In this document: piece by piece, positions 54,793 through 64,000 of the stretch | How positions within the stretch are numbered: the stretch's first letter is position 1 | Layout: every line of letters starts with the position of its first letter | NCBI GenBank assembly: GCA_963708425.1 | Contig: OY970206.1 | Location: 930,001 to 994,000, forward strand | Length of the DNA stretch: 64,000 nucleotides | Direction: 5' to 3' | DNA from: JACMNW01 sp963708425 | GTDB lineage: Bacteria > Pseudomonadota > Alphaproteobacteria > Rhodobacterales > Rhodobacteraceae | Program-made: the position numbers and the translations under genes | Notes under the pieces: generated by a model | What the model saw: only the letters and a program-made list of their open reading frames with translations | Told to the model about the DNA's origin: nothing | The model's database searches: none

Positions 54793-56277
54793 TTAGGCAT
54801 ACAGCCCGGCCCAGCGGTTGATCAATTGTCCCTGCAATCGGCGGGCGCGCCTGGTCCAGGCTTCACCGCCTTCGGGCTGTTCGCGTTCGGCTTCGGTCAG
54901 CTTGTCGCGCCGCGCGGTGTCTGCCGCGAAAATGGCGAAGGCCAGCTCGGGCCCCTTTTGCGGCACGATGTAGCCTGCGAGGCCCGAGACAAAGTTCAGG
55001 GTGCCGCTTTTTGCCAGCACCCGTACCGGATGATCCTTGATGTCTTTGCCGGTCGCATCGCGCATCCCGATATCGCGCAAAATGCTGCGCAAAACCGCGC
55101 CGTTCGGGTTGCCACGGGCTCCGACAAGGGTTTTCATCATATCCTGCGCCGAAATGCGTGACGCGCCACCAAGGCCAGAATGATCGACATAACGTGCTGA
55201 GAGGCCATAGGTCTTCTGCGCCCAATCCGACATGATTTGCGCCGACGCGGCCAATCGTGGTGCGCGGGTTGAGGAAAGCCCCATCACCTCGGCGGTCAGG
55301 TTCGTTGAAAAGCGCAGCATATCGCGCAGCACTATGTCCAACGTGTCACTGCGGTTTTCCACTAACACCTTGCCGGTAGGTGCTGGGTCCACCACCTGTG
55401 CGGCGGGCAGTGCAATGCCTTGTGCCGCCGCCAATGTCCGAAACACCTCACCCGCGTAAACTGCCGGATGGCGCACTGGCATCCAGCGGCTTCCGCCCTT
55501 GCCCAGCGCCGTTGATGCAACTGTCCAGCGGTCGACCCCGTCGCCCGCCTCATAGGTGAACAGCGGGCTTTCGCGATCGGCAATCTGCATTCGCGCCATT
55601 TCGACCAGCGGCATAAACCGCTCGCCCCGCGCATCCATGGTCACGCCGTAGCCGTCAGGCCCACGTTTCCACTCAAAATTCACTCGGTTGAAGTTAAGGT
55701 TCAGTCCGCAGATTGCCGGGTTATAGCCAACATAATCGGGCTGATCGGCCGCAATCTGATCAATCGCAGGTAGTGCGCCGCCATAAACCAGATAGCGCCC
55801 CGATACTGACCGTACACCAGCCGCCGTCAGAGCGGCAACCATATCGCCAAACTGATCGGTTGATAGGGTCGGGTCACCCGACCCCACCAACACCAGATCA
55901 CCCTCAACCCGTCCGTCGGTCACTGGACCGGTGGCCACTACTTGCGTCAGGAACCGATGCGAAACGCCCAGCTTTTGCAGCGCGAACAGTGACGTCATGG
56001 CCTTTGCCACACTTGCCGGGGGTTGCTGCAAGGTAGGGTGCATCGCCTCCAACACCCGCCCGGATGCGGCATCGGCAACCACATAGCCCAGCGTGCCACC
56101 CAGCTTTGCGGCGGCAACCGATGCATCCGCCGTCGGCACCTCTGGCTTGGTCACGGCACCGCGCCGCTTTGGCCGGACGGAGGTCAGCGGTGCTTCGGCC
56201 CACACCGGGGCGGCAGCACTTGCCAACATCGCGCCCAGCATCCAGCGCCTTGAAACCTGATCTTTCTCTGAACTCAT
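54793..56277 (-). CDS. dacB: D-alanyl-D-alanine carboxypeptidase/endopeptidase, PBP4 type, with Tat-like signal
   Basis: A 494-residue peptidase S13. The catalytic tetrad SVAK is at 89-92, the SxN motif is STN in RFSTNLTAEVMG and the KTG triad is KSGT in VLAKSGTLNFVSG. It trims and cleaves peptidoglycan cross-links in the periplasm. The N-terminus has twin arginines in SRRWMLGAML followed by a hydrophobic stretch and AxA cleavage near residue 27, a pattern resembling a Tat signal, unlike the Sec signal of E. coli PBP4. nadD lies upstream on the same strand. Confidence 0.92.
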   Translation of the reverse strand: MSSEKDQVSRRWMLGAMLASAAAPVWAEAPLTSVRPKRRGAVTKPEVPTADASVAAAKLGGTLGYVVADAASGRVLEAMHPTLQQPPASVAKAMTSLFALQKLGVSHRFLTQVVATGPVTDGRVEGDLVLVGSGDPTLSTDQFGDMVAALTAAGVRSVSGRYLVYGGALPAIDQIAADQPDYVGYNPAICGLNLNFNRVNFEWKRGPDGYGVTMDARGERFMPLVEMARMQIADRESPLFTYEAGDGVDRWTVASTALGKGGSRWMPVRHPAVYAGEVFRTLAAAQGIALPAAQVVDPAPTGKVLVENRSDTLDIVLRDMLRFSTNLTAEVMGLSSTRAPRLAASAQIMSDWAQKTYGLSARYVDHSGLGGASRISAQDMMKTLVGARGNPNGAVLRSILRDIGMRDATGKDIKDHPVRVLAKSGTLNFVSGLAGYIVPQKGPELAFAIFAADTARRDKLTEAEREQPEGGEAWTRRARRLQGQLINRWAGLYA

Positions 56278-56338
56278 TTTTGCAATCTGCCGCTTTCAAT
56301 CACTTCCGACAATTCAAGATCGTTACACCACCAGATCG

Positions 56339-56935
56339 TCACGATTTCCATTCACCGCGCGCCCGAATGGCCGATGACGAAAGATCGACCAATGGCACAT
56401 TCACAAAACACCATGCGGGGGCTTTGCGGGCACCTAAGCCTTCGCCGCGCGCCACCCTGTCCACCCGAAACGACCGCGCCGCGATGGATAGCCGTGCCGC
56501 CACCCCCGACCCTGGCCTTGCCAAGACACCCGTAGGCACCAGCCGCAATATATCGCGCCAGCGTTCCCATTTGTGAAACTGCACCAGATTGTCGGCCCCC
56601 ATCAACCAGACAAACCGCACTCCGGGGTAAATTGTTTGTAACCGCTCAATCGTCTCGGCAGTGTATCTGGTACCCAGCCGCGCCTCCAGATCAGTGATCA
56701 CAACGCGCGGATGCGCCATCACCGCCTTCGCCCGTGCCAGACGTTCCTCCATCGGTGCGGGCTGGCGCGCCTTCAGTGGGTTGCCCGGCGTTACCAGCCA
56801 CCAGACCCGGTCCAGCCCCATGCGCATCAGGGCCTGACGGGTGATATGCGCGTGGCCTTCATGTGCCGGATCAAACGACCCGCCCAAAAGACCGATGACC
56901 ATGCCGCGCCGTGCCATGGGGAAACCGCTTTTCAT
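56339..56935 (-). CDS. nadD: Nicotinate-nucleotide adenylyltransferase
   Basis: A 198-residue nucleotidyltransferase. The ATP-binding motif GLLGGSFDPAHEGHAHI contains the GxFDPxHxGH signature, WWLVTPGNPLK contacts the substrate, and VPLVDLSSSAIRARG is the ISSTxIR-like motif near the C-terminus. It makes deamido-NAD from nicotinate mononucleotide and ATP in NAD synthesis. GGGGATAG precedes the ATG at 56935. In many relatives nadD neighbours rsfS and rlmH; here it is followed by dacB at 61 bases. Confidence 0.94.
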   Translation of the reverse strand: MKSGFPMARRGMVIGLLGGSFDPAHEGHAHITRQALMRMGLDRVWWLVTPGNPLKARQPAPMEERLARAKAVMAHPRVVITDLEARLGTRYTAETIERLQTIYPGVRFVWLMGADNLVQFHKWERWRDILRLVPTGVLARPGSGVAARLSIAARSFRVDRVARGEGLGARKAPAWCFVNVPLVDLSSSAIRARGEWKS

Positions 56936-57056
56936 GTCGCTATCCCCAAGGCGGTTCCTCGCGTCAAAGTTGAATTTTTGGCTGCAATATGCTAGAGTGT
57001 TGCCATTAAAGACTGAAATTTAACTTATACCGTTCATTTGCAAGGGGAATTTAGCT

Positions 57057-57860
57057 ATGGAAGCGGTTTCTATTTTGAAAGAGTTAGTGACGCTTAATCG
57101 CAACGGTGCCAAGTTCATATACTTAGGTATTGCCGTCTTCGCGGCGGGTGCCACGGTTATTGCGTTCAATGTCGATCCTTGGGCCGCGGCCAAGGTTGGC
57201 GGGGTTGTGGTCGGTTTTGCCACGCTTCTGACCTTGATCATATACATCGTTGCACATCCTGTCATGCGGGCAGTCTTGGCGTGGTTCATAGTCGCAGCCG
57301 TCGTCTACTTTATGTTGTGCGTGATGGCTGCCGCGTTTCCACGCTCCGTCGTGCCAAAACTGGTCGGCCCGCAGCCGCCACTCACGTGCCTTTTGAACGT
57401 GCTGAACGAGTTGGTCGAGATCTGCGAAGCGCGCAATGCCCCGACTGTCACCGTTGTAAACGCCCCTTCGGCGTTTCTGGATACGGGGCCAGAGCAGCTT
57501 TGGTTCGCCCAAGATGGCACGGCACTGGCGGACAATAAGGTATATCTGCAATATGCCGAGCCGGTGGGGCGTGACACCGCCATGCTGATTACGCGCGGGC
57601 TGACGACCCAAGGCTGGGGCATTGAAGGCGGCGCTCTTGGCGGCGAGATGGTCGCCAAAGCGCCGACCGATAACGAGGTGCGGTTCTTCAAGCCCGAAGA
57701 TCAGGCGGCAGCGATTGCTCTGGCAAAATCGCTGTCGCAGCTGATCGGCGGTGTAGACATCGCCGTTCGGGATTTCTCAAAGCTCTATCCCTACGCCCAG
57801 GCGGGCCAGCTTGAGATTTGGCTTGGCACCTCCCCAATAACTGTGGGCGAGGGTCTTTGA
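57057..57860 (+). CDS. Membrane protein of unknown function with a C-terminal soluble domain
   Basis: A 267-residue protein. Hydrophobic spans lie at about 19-37 (KFIYLGIAVFAAGATVIAF), 45-68 and 71-94 (VLAWFIVAAVVYFMLCVMAA). Beyond residue 100 is a soluble domain with PTVTVVNAPSAF and EVRFFKPEDQAAAIALAKSL. The latter recalls the cell-surface LytR-C or SPOR-adjacent type, where a short peptide pairs with periplasmic partners. AAGGGG lies nine bases before the ATG. No operon partner is obvious: nadD diverges, ettA follows 115 bases later. The function is unknown. Confidence 0.75.
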   Translation: MEAVSILKELVTLNRNGAKFIYLGIAVFAAGATVIAFNVDPWAAAKVGGVVVGFATLLTLIIYIVAHPVMRAVLAWFIVAAVVYFMLCVMAAAFPRSVVPKLVGPQPPLTCLLNVLNELVEICEARNAPTVTVVNAPSAFLDTGPEQLWFAQDGTALADNKVYLQYAEPVGRDTAMLITRGLTTQGWGIEGGALGGEMVAKAPTDNEVRFFKPEDQAAAIALAKSLSQLIGGVDIAVRDFSKLYPYAQAGQLEIWLGTSPITVGEGL

Positions 57861-57975
57861 CCGCCTGACGCCCGTCCGTACCTGACGCAAATCCGCACGC
57901 AGCCGCCGCTGCGCGCGTTGCCCTTGTCTGCAACAATCGCTACATACGCGCCAACAGCGGACAAGGAGCACCCGA

Positions 57976-59631
<1,656 letters not shown>

Positions 59632-59654
59632 GGGATATTCGCTTGTGCGATCTA

Positions 59655-59691
59655 CTCCTCAACGCTAGCGTAATCTTTGTCTGTTGAGGAG
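59655..59691 (+). promoter_or_regulatory. Inverted repeat that includes the ribosome binding site of the next gene
   Basis: CTCCTCAAC (59655-59663) and GTTGAGGAG (59683-59691) are perfect nine-base arms with a 19-base loop. The right arm contains GAGGAG, the ribosome binding site of the TTG-start gene at 59700. If formed in RNA, the stem would hide that site. The loop CTAGCG... has no T-run, so this is no ordinary terminator. Confidence 0.6.
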
Positions 59692-59699
59692 AATTAAGA

Positions 59700-60572
59700 T
59701 TGAAAGAGCCAAAGGCCGTAGATCACGTTAAGACTTGTGGCATAGTGATGCCGATTTCGGAGTGCGATGGGCGTCAAGCGAGCCATTGGTCAGATGTGTT
59801 AAAAATAGTTCAAGATGCCGCAACTTCCGCAGGCTTTAATGCTCGACTTGTTAGTGAGACCATGGAAAGCAATCTAATACATAAGGAAATTCTTTCGAAT
59901 ATCTATAATGACGATATCGTAATCGTCGATGTAAGTGGTCGAAACCCTAACGTTTTCTTTGAGCTAGGCATTAGAATGGCGACTCAAAAGCCAACTGTTA
60001 TTGTTAAAGATGACAGTACTGCCTACCCATTTGACACTGGACCCAATAGATTTATTGAATATCCCCGTGATCTCAGACATGCTCAAATGGAAAGTTTCAA
60101 AATCCAACTTGCGGACTCTTTGGGTAAAACTATTAAGCACGGTGCCGACGCAAGCTATATCGGCCAACTCGGCCCATTTCATATTCCAAAGATTGAAGCG
60201 AAGGAAATACCAATAAGTGACGCGATACTTAGTAAACTGGATGCCTTAGAGCGCAGAATGTTCTTTCTTTCGCATACGGAGCCGAGAAGGCGTGTCAGTG
60301 AAGAAGCTGGGATATCAATTGGCGTTAAAAATTTCTCTGTGGAAATTCGACCTAACGGAGCAGCAGTTCTACGCTGTCGCGAGATTGGGTTTGATCAAGT
60401 AAAGAATGGAGTAAATGATTTTAACAAAGGGGAATATGGTTCTCGTTATGAGTTTTCAGTTCGAACTTTGAATCCGACGTTGCACGAAATTGAGCTAAAC
60501 TCGTTTAAAGGCGATGCTCGGGAAGTTCTGACTTTACTAGCTAGGTCTATCAGTACGGCCATGCCGTTCTAA
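59700..60572 (+). CDS. Nucleotide-binding-like protein of unknown function, AT-rich, probably acquired
   Basis: A 290-residue protein. The N-terminal half (about 1-130) has an alpha/beta layout with KTCGIVMPISECDG, DIVIVDVSGRNPNVFFELGI and TVIVKDD. This resembles nucleoside 2-deoxyribosyltransferase/TIR-like domains seen in several bacterial defence proteins. The C-terminal half (after about 180) is not recognised and holds a short coiled coil (ILSKLDALERRM). The start is TTG at 59700, with GAGGAG eight bases upstream inside an inverted repeat. Base composition is clearly poorer in GC than all neighbours, with many A/T-ending codons, a sign of transfer. No partner gene is adjacent. The role is unknown; a defence-type sensor is only a guess. 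Confidence 0.7.
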   Translation: MKEPKAVDHVKTCGIVMPISECDGRQASHWSDVLKIVQDAATSAGFNARLVSETMESNLIHKEILSNIYNDDIVIVDVSGRNPNVFFELGIRMATQKPTVIVKDDSTAYPFDTGPNRFIEYPRDLRHAQMESFKIQLADSLGKTIKHGADASYIGQLGPFHIPKIEAKEIPISDAILSKLDALERRMFFLSHTEPRRRVSEEAGISIGVKNFSVEIRPNGAAVLRCREIGFDQVKNGVNDFNKGEYGSRYEFSVRTLNPTLHEIELNSFKGDAREVLTLLARSISTAMPF

Positions 60573-60683
60573 AAACGGTAAATGTAAAATGGGTGCCAAA
60601 CCACCTTCCACTTTTAATCCACAAAGAAAATGGCGTGTCGCCCCTCGCTCCCCCGCCCGGAATCAAGGCGCGCGAGCGCCGCC

Positions 60684-60814
60684 GGGCAGCGCCTGACCGC
60701 CCCCTCGGGCAGGCGCTTTTGCGGCATCTCCAGCAGAACCTCGCCGGGGGACGCTGCACCATAAAGTGCCTAGAACCAACGCGGCAGCGCCCACCCGGCG
60801 GTCAGGCGCTGCCC
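60684..60814. repeat. 18-base inverted repeat, possible dispersed family repeat, with an internal terminator
   Basis: GGGCAGCGCCTGACCGCC (60684-60701) recurs inverted at 60797-60814. Within the left part, AGCGCCTG (60688-60695) also pairs with CAGGCGCT (60710-60717) followed by TTTT, a good terminator for the 59700 gene. The two pairings exclude each other. No gene lies between 60573 and 60968 (396 bases). Whether this is a multicopy element needs a genome count. Confidence 0.6.
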
Positions 60815-60968
60815 TGCAGTATCAACGGCTGAAAACCAATCAGCCCAACCCCAGCGCCCGCCTCCCGACCCGCCCACGGGCCGGGCGATGCCCTATGAAG
60901 TTGAGCAAACGGGAACCAACCCGCCCCTCCCTGCGTTGCCATCCTGTAACCAACCACAGGAGCACACC

Positions 60969-61046
60969 ATGAAGGGCATTCTTGCATGGGCCATCGGCAT
61001 CCCGATCCCGATCATCATCCTTTTGTATTTCACCGACGTTCTATGA
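60969..61046 (+). CDS. Small hydrophobic peptide, 25 residues
   Basis: An ATG at 60969, preceded by AGGAG eight bases upstream, opens a frame of 25 codons coding MKGILAWAIGIPIPIIILL followed by YFTDVL. It is a single membrane-spanning peptide of a kind I recall as widespread in alphaproteobacteria as unnamed small proteins. The strong ribosome site and the clean hydrophobic pattern argue that it is translated. Its role is unknown; a stress or membrane regulator peptide is possible, given the universal stress gene beside it. Confidence 0.55.
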   Translation: MKGILAWAIGIPIPIIILLYFTDVL

Positions 61047-61126
61047 GTCTGCGGCGGGGGGCCGTGACGCCCCCTTGCCAACAACCGCCAGACCATAATC
61101 CCGTTGGTCGGAATTAACACAAAACC

Positions 61127-61540
61127 CTACCGGGCGACTGTCACCGTGCAATGCGCCCGCGCGCAGACATCGGCGGCCACTGACCCCAGCATCAGCCGCG
61201 AAAACCCGTGCTTGTCACCCGTTCCCATCACGATGTGATCAATGCCCTTATCGTCGGCATAGCCAACAATCCCCGACGCCGCCTCGCGGTGCAGCACCAC
61301 GGCGGTATGCGCGGGTGTCATGCCCTGCGCCTTCACTGTCGTTACCGCCTGATCCAATATCTTTTGCGCATCGGCATCGGTCCAATGATGGATCAGCGGC
61401 CCGCGACCGCCACCATGCGCCACATTCACCACGCAGATCGACAGTTCGGCCCCAAACTTCGTCGCCGTATCCGCCGCCACTTTCAACGCATGCAGCGAAT
61501 GCGGGGTTCCATCAATCGGGCACAGCACCTTGGTTGTCAT
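61127..61540 (-). CDS. Universal stress protein (UspA family)
   Basis: A 137-residue UspA-fold protein. It opens TTKVLCPIDGTPHSLHALKV, and the ATP-binding-type end GTGDKHGFSRLMLGSVA matches the G-2x-G-9x-G(S) loop of nucleotide-binding members. Such proteins are cytoplasmic and are made under starvation or stress. GGAGG lies seven bases before the ATG at 61540; the longer frame adds nine residues. It is divergent from a small membrane protein gene. Confidence 0.9.
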   Translation of the reverse strand: MTTKVLCPIDGTPHSLHALKVAADTATKFGAELSICVVNVAHGGGRGPLIHHWTDADAQKILDQAVTTVKAQGMTPAHTAVVLHREAASGIVGYADDKGIDHIVMGTGDKHGFSRLMLGSVAADVCARAHCTVTVAR

Positions 61541-61766
61541 AATAGCCTCCTTCACCACGCCGGGCATTCCCGACTGGCAAATCTGTTACATGAACCGGGC
61601 CAGGCCCGCGTTGACCTGAATCAACCGGTGCCACCATCGCTTTATTCGCCCCAGCTGACCCAGAGCCGCTGTGGCCCGCTTCGCAACAACGCCCCATCCC
61701 TGCCCAATTTACGCCCCGATTGCCGACCAAAGTCCCCTCAAAACGTAGATCCGCTGGGGAGTGTTG

Positions 61767-61967
61767 ATGATGGCCTTTATTCTGTTCGTGACCGGTGGCA
61801 TCGCAGGCGTCATCGCCATGCTGACCTCCATCATCGCTTTTGACGCCAGCTTTGTATCGGCCCTTGCCATCTGGTTCGGCACTGGCATGGCCGTCTCTCT
61901 TGCCGGTATCGCACTCGCACTGGCCCCCCGCAGCGATGCAACAGAAGGCCAACTGGTCGAGGCCTGA
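61767..61967 (+). CDS. Small two-span membrane protein
   Basis: A 66-residue protein with two hydrophobic segments, about 3-24 (FILFVTGGIAGVIAMLTSII) and 33-52 (LAIWFGTGMAVSLAGIALAL), and a short polar tail. GGGGAG lies five bases before the ATG at 61767, and the next ATG at 61770 is equally possible; a GTG at 61761 overlaps the site. The family is not recognised. It lies between the stress protein gene and the cold shock gene. Confidence 0.65.
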   Translation: MMAFILFVTGGIAGVIAMLTSIIAFDASFVSALAIWFGTGMAVSLAGIALALAPRSDATEGQLVEA

Positions 61968-62178
61968 TACGCGGCCCGACCCGGCCCCCGATCGGCGCAC
62001 CTTTGCCGCTGATCCCGCGATTTCCCTTGATTTTTAAGGCTATTGATCGCATATCCGAGTTGCGACGTTATCCCTATCGACCACTGTCTCCCCGTTCACG
62101 GCCACAGCACTCGATTCCGCGCTGACGATGCCACACCGCCGCACTTCCGCGGGCGGACTTAAGACAGGAGACATCACG

Positions 62179-62385
62179 ATGGCCAAGGGCACCGTGAAAT
62201 GGTTTAACGAAACCAAAGGCTTCGGCTTTATTGCACCAGAAGGCGGCAAGAAAGACGTATTCGTTCACATCACCGCTTTGGAACGCGCGGGCCTTCGCAG
62301 CCTGAAAGACGGCCAGCCGGTGACATTTGACATCGAAGCAGGCCGTGATGGCCGCGAATCGGCGACCAACCTCGCCCTCGCCTGA
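62179..62385 (+). CDS. Cold shock protein, CspA family
   Basis: A 68-residue cold shock domain. RNP1 KGFGFI and RNP2 VFVHI are intact, in GTVKWFNETKGFGFIAPEGG and KKDVFVHITALE. It binds single-stranded RNA or DNA and acts as an RNA chaperone. AGGAGACATCACG precedes the ATG. The roughly 210-base space upstream (61968-62178) is long enough for the structured leader typical of csp genes, but I see no certain element in it. A strong bidirectional terminator follows. Confidence 0.95.
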   Translation: MAKGTVKWFNETKGFGFIAPEGGKKDVFVHITALERAGLRSLKDGQPVTFDIEAGRDGRESATNLALA

Positions 62386-62404
62386 TAACTTCGGCACAGA
62401 ATTG

Positions 62405-62434
62405 AAAAAGGCGGGTCATCGACCCGCCTTTTTT
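62405..62434. terminator. Bidirectional rho-independent terminator after the cold shock gene
   Basis: GGCGGGTC and GACCCGCC arms with a three-base loop, flanked by AAAAA and TTTTTT. It serves both the plus-strand cold shock gene and the converging gene at 62451. Confidence 0.92.
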
Positions 62435-62450
62435 CATATAGGAGCGGGTG

Positions 62451-62882
62451 TTACGCGGCGCGCCAGATAAAACGGTCATGCAGCGCGTGTTCAAAACCAA
62501 CGCGCAGCGACACCATCGACAGTGGCGCACGCAGCATTATCGGTGCTGACCGTTCTTCCGGGAAAACTTGGCTGCCACAATCGCGCCCAACCAGAATGAC
62601 CGGAACGCGCACATCCGCCGCCCGCAGCATGGTATAAGCACGCAAACCCGCGTTTAGCCCGCCAAAAGCGTCGGTATCCATCACGAAAAGCCCATACCCC
62701 AGCGGGTCGTCAATCATCGCGGCTAAGGCCGAATACATCTCTGTTTCAGTATCAACCAGCCCGCCAAGCGCTGTTAGACGCTGCTCCGCCGCGTCGTCCG
62801 ATCCATCCGTCAGGAACAGCACACGTATTCCGCGACCAACAAGCGTCGCACCTTCGTTCTTGATCACGCGAATATGTTGCAC
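62451..62882 (-). CDS. Response-regulator-like protein (degenerate receiver fold)
   Basis: A 143-residue protein starting at a GTG (62882). GIRVLFLTDGSDDAAEQRLTA and LFVMDTDAFGGL and VPVILVGRDC follow the five-strand order of a receiver domain. The phosphoacceptor position seems to fall in MDTD, but the acidic pair after strand 1 (DGSDD) and the lysine near the end are not clearly in place. There is no DNA-binding part. Similar single-domain proteins are found in Rhodobacterales as unnamed. The function is unknown. Confidence 0.65.
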   Translation of the reverse strand: MQHIRVIKNEGATLVGRGIRVLFLTDGSDDAAEQRLTALGGLVDTETEMYSALAAMIDDPLGYGLFVMDTDAFGGLNAGLRAYTMLRAADVRVPVILVGRDCGSQVFPEERSAPIMLRAPLSMVSLRVGFEHALHDRFIWRAA

Positions 62883-63052
62883 CCTGAAACTCCACCAAAA
62901 CTGCCCCGTACTTCTGGATTACCCTCCAGATGAGGTGAAATTGAGTGAAAAACCGGGCATCTTTTCGCTCTTTGAACACAATCTATGGCGGTTGCAGGGC
63001 CAAACGATCTGACGCACACTTCTTCGACACATCCCTCCCCCCAAAAGGCATC

Positions 63053-63964
63053 ATGCCAGCCACAGATTATCAAAGCCTTATCGACGCCCCGACTTGGGCC
63101 TTCATCCGGCGCACCGAAGCCTGCTACCCCACAGATGCGGCCAATCGCAGCATCGCCGAGCAGCGTGTTATCTACGATGCGATGGCTCGCGCGTTTCACC
63201 GTGGCTACCCGCCCGGCATCACTGCACGCGATGAAACCACCGCGGGTGTGCCCTGTCGCATCTATCAAGGCAGACTGCCCACAGTCATCTACCTGCATGG
63301 CGGCGGCTTCATCATGGGCGGCTTGCACAGCCACGATGATATCTGCGCTGAAATTTGTGCCCGCACCGGGTTTCGAGTGGTCAGCGTCGGCTACCGCCTT
63401 GCCCCCGAACATCTGCACCCTGCCGCCTATGAAGATGCGCTTGCCGTTGCGCGCGCAATTGCGGCGTCCGGCCCTTATCTGCTGGTCGGGGATTCAGCGG
63501 GTGGCGCGCTAGCCGCCTCGGTCGCCCAAGGTCTACGTCACCACGACGCCCGGGCTTTGGGCCTGGTGCTTATCTACGCCGGCCTAGGCGGCAATCCCGA
63601 TCAGGGCAGCTACCTGACGCATGCCAATGCGCCAATGCTGACGCGCGACGATGTCCGGTTCTACGGCAAGGTCCGGCACAAAGATGGCGTTGCGCCGACC
63701 GATGATCCCACCGCCTACGCCCTGCACGACACAGATTTCGGGGGCCTGCCTCGAGCCGCCGTCTTCTCTGCCGAATGTGATCCGCTGGCCGACTATGGCC
63801 GCGAGTATTGCGCCCGCATCACAGCCGCCGGTGGCCAGGCCGAATGGCATCTGGAACAGGGCCTCGTCCACGGCTATCTTCGCGCAAGGGCTTGCGTTCC
63901 GCGCGCCGCTGCCAGCTTTGAACGCATCATCACTGCCATCACAACCCTAGGGGCCACGCCATGA
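63053..63964 (+). CDS. Alpha/beta hydrolase, hormone-sensitive-lipase (HGGG) family
   Basis: A 303-residue esterase. The oxyanion motif is YLHGGGFIMG, the nucleophile GDSAGG, an aspartate lies in AECDPLADYG and the histidine in LVHGYL. The family hydrolyses short-chain acyl or carbamoyl esters. No signal peptide is visible. AAAAGG precedes the ATG at 63053. Its stop overlaps the start of the next gene (ATGA), so the two are coupled. The substrate is unknown. Confidence 0.9.
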   Translation: MPATDYQSLIDAPTWAFIRRTEACYPTDAANRSIAEQRVIYDAMARAFHRGYPPGITARDETTAGVPCRIYQGRLPTVIYLHGGGFIMGGLHSHDDICAEICARTGFRVVSVGYRLAPEHLHPAAYEDALAVARAIAASGPYLLVGDSAGGALAASVAQGLRHHDARALGLVLIYAGLGGNPDQGSYLTHANAPMLTRDDVRFYGKVRHKDGVAPTDDPTAYALHDTDFGGLPRAAVFSAECDPLADYGREYCARITAAGGQAEWHLEQGLVHGYLRARACVPRAAASFERIITAITTLGATP

Positions 63965-64000
63965 ACCACGCCTTGCGTAACACCACCCATTGGGCCGAAC
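63961..64000 (+). CDS. Start of a gene truncated by the window end
   Basis: An ATG at 63961 overlaps the stop of the esterase gene as ATGA and begins a frame coding MNHALRNTTHWAE that leaves the window. Too little is visible to name it. Coupling to the esterase suggests a shared pathway. Confidence 0.55.
   Translation, partial: MNHALRNTTHWAE

Noticed and set aside
60593..60832. 79-codon frame in the GC-rich repeat region
   Set aside because: It is made mostly of the inverted repeat and has a proline/arginine-rich translation typical of non-coding high-GC DNA.

Overview
The window reads as chromosomal DNA of a high-GC alphaproteobacterium, most likely of the Rhodobacteraceae (Roseobacter/Rhodobacter group). 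The main reasons are a polyol operon in the same order as the smo operon of Rhodobacter sphaeroides, a class I lysyl-tRNA synthetase, the pairing of a cold shock gene with small membrane proteins, and GC-rich hairpin terminators of the type common in that family. I saw no rRNA, tRNA, CRISPR array or recognisable insertion sequence. Genes are dense, mostly in short operons with 1-4 base overlaps.

Left part (1-18784): sugar and polyol catabolism. A partial phosphomannomutase and a Fur-family regulator are followed by two copies of a ThuA-like plus Gfo/Idh/MocA dehydrogenase module (1621-3376 and 6128-7968). These flank a class III aminotransferase and a divergent BetI-like TetR regulator, with a bet-operator-like palindrome between the last two. 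A large AceE-like thiamin-diphosphate enzyme (8210-10597) follows. Then comes a complete polyol operon on the minus strand: HAD phosphatase, SorC-type regulator, substrate-binding protein, two permeases, ATPase, sorbitol dehydrogenase and mannitol dehydrogenase.

Middle part (18879-34931): the most striking locus. A single gene of about 12.6 kb encodes a secreted protein of about 4,215 residues built from about 29 DUF11-type repeats. It is apparently translationally coupled to a 1,132-residue outer membrane beta-barrel protein. The repeats fall into two classes: repeats 1-17 each carry one cysteine pair, and repeats 18-28 have none and are Asp-rich, including an A/B pair amplified with a period of about 816 bp. 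The two genes look like a surface fibre or adhesin and its outer membrane partner.

Right part (35259-64000): mostly housekeeping genes. These include L-lactate dehydrogenase, ribosomal protein L25, peptidyl-tRNA hydrolase, a YcjX/YcjF-like pair, TruA, an MHS-family transporter next to acetyl-CoA synthetase, a beta-helix protein, class I LysRS, a TerB-like protein, a penicillin-binding protein of the PBP4 type with a Tat-like signal, NadD, EttA, a universal stress protein, a cold shock protein and esterases. An AT-rich gene at 59700-60572 looks foreign. Its ribosome binding site lies inside a perfect inverted repeat. Intergenic spaces hold several hairpins, a 57-58 base inverted-repeat pair (44612-44879) and an 18-base inverted repeat (60684-60814).
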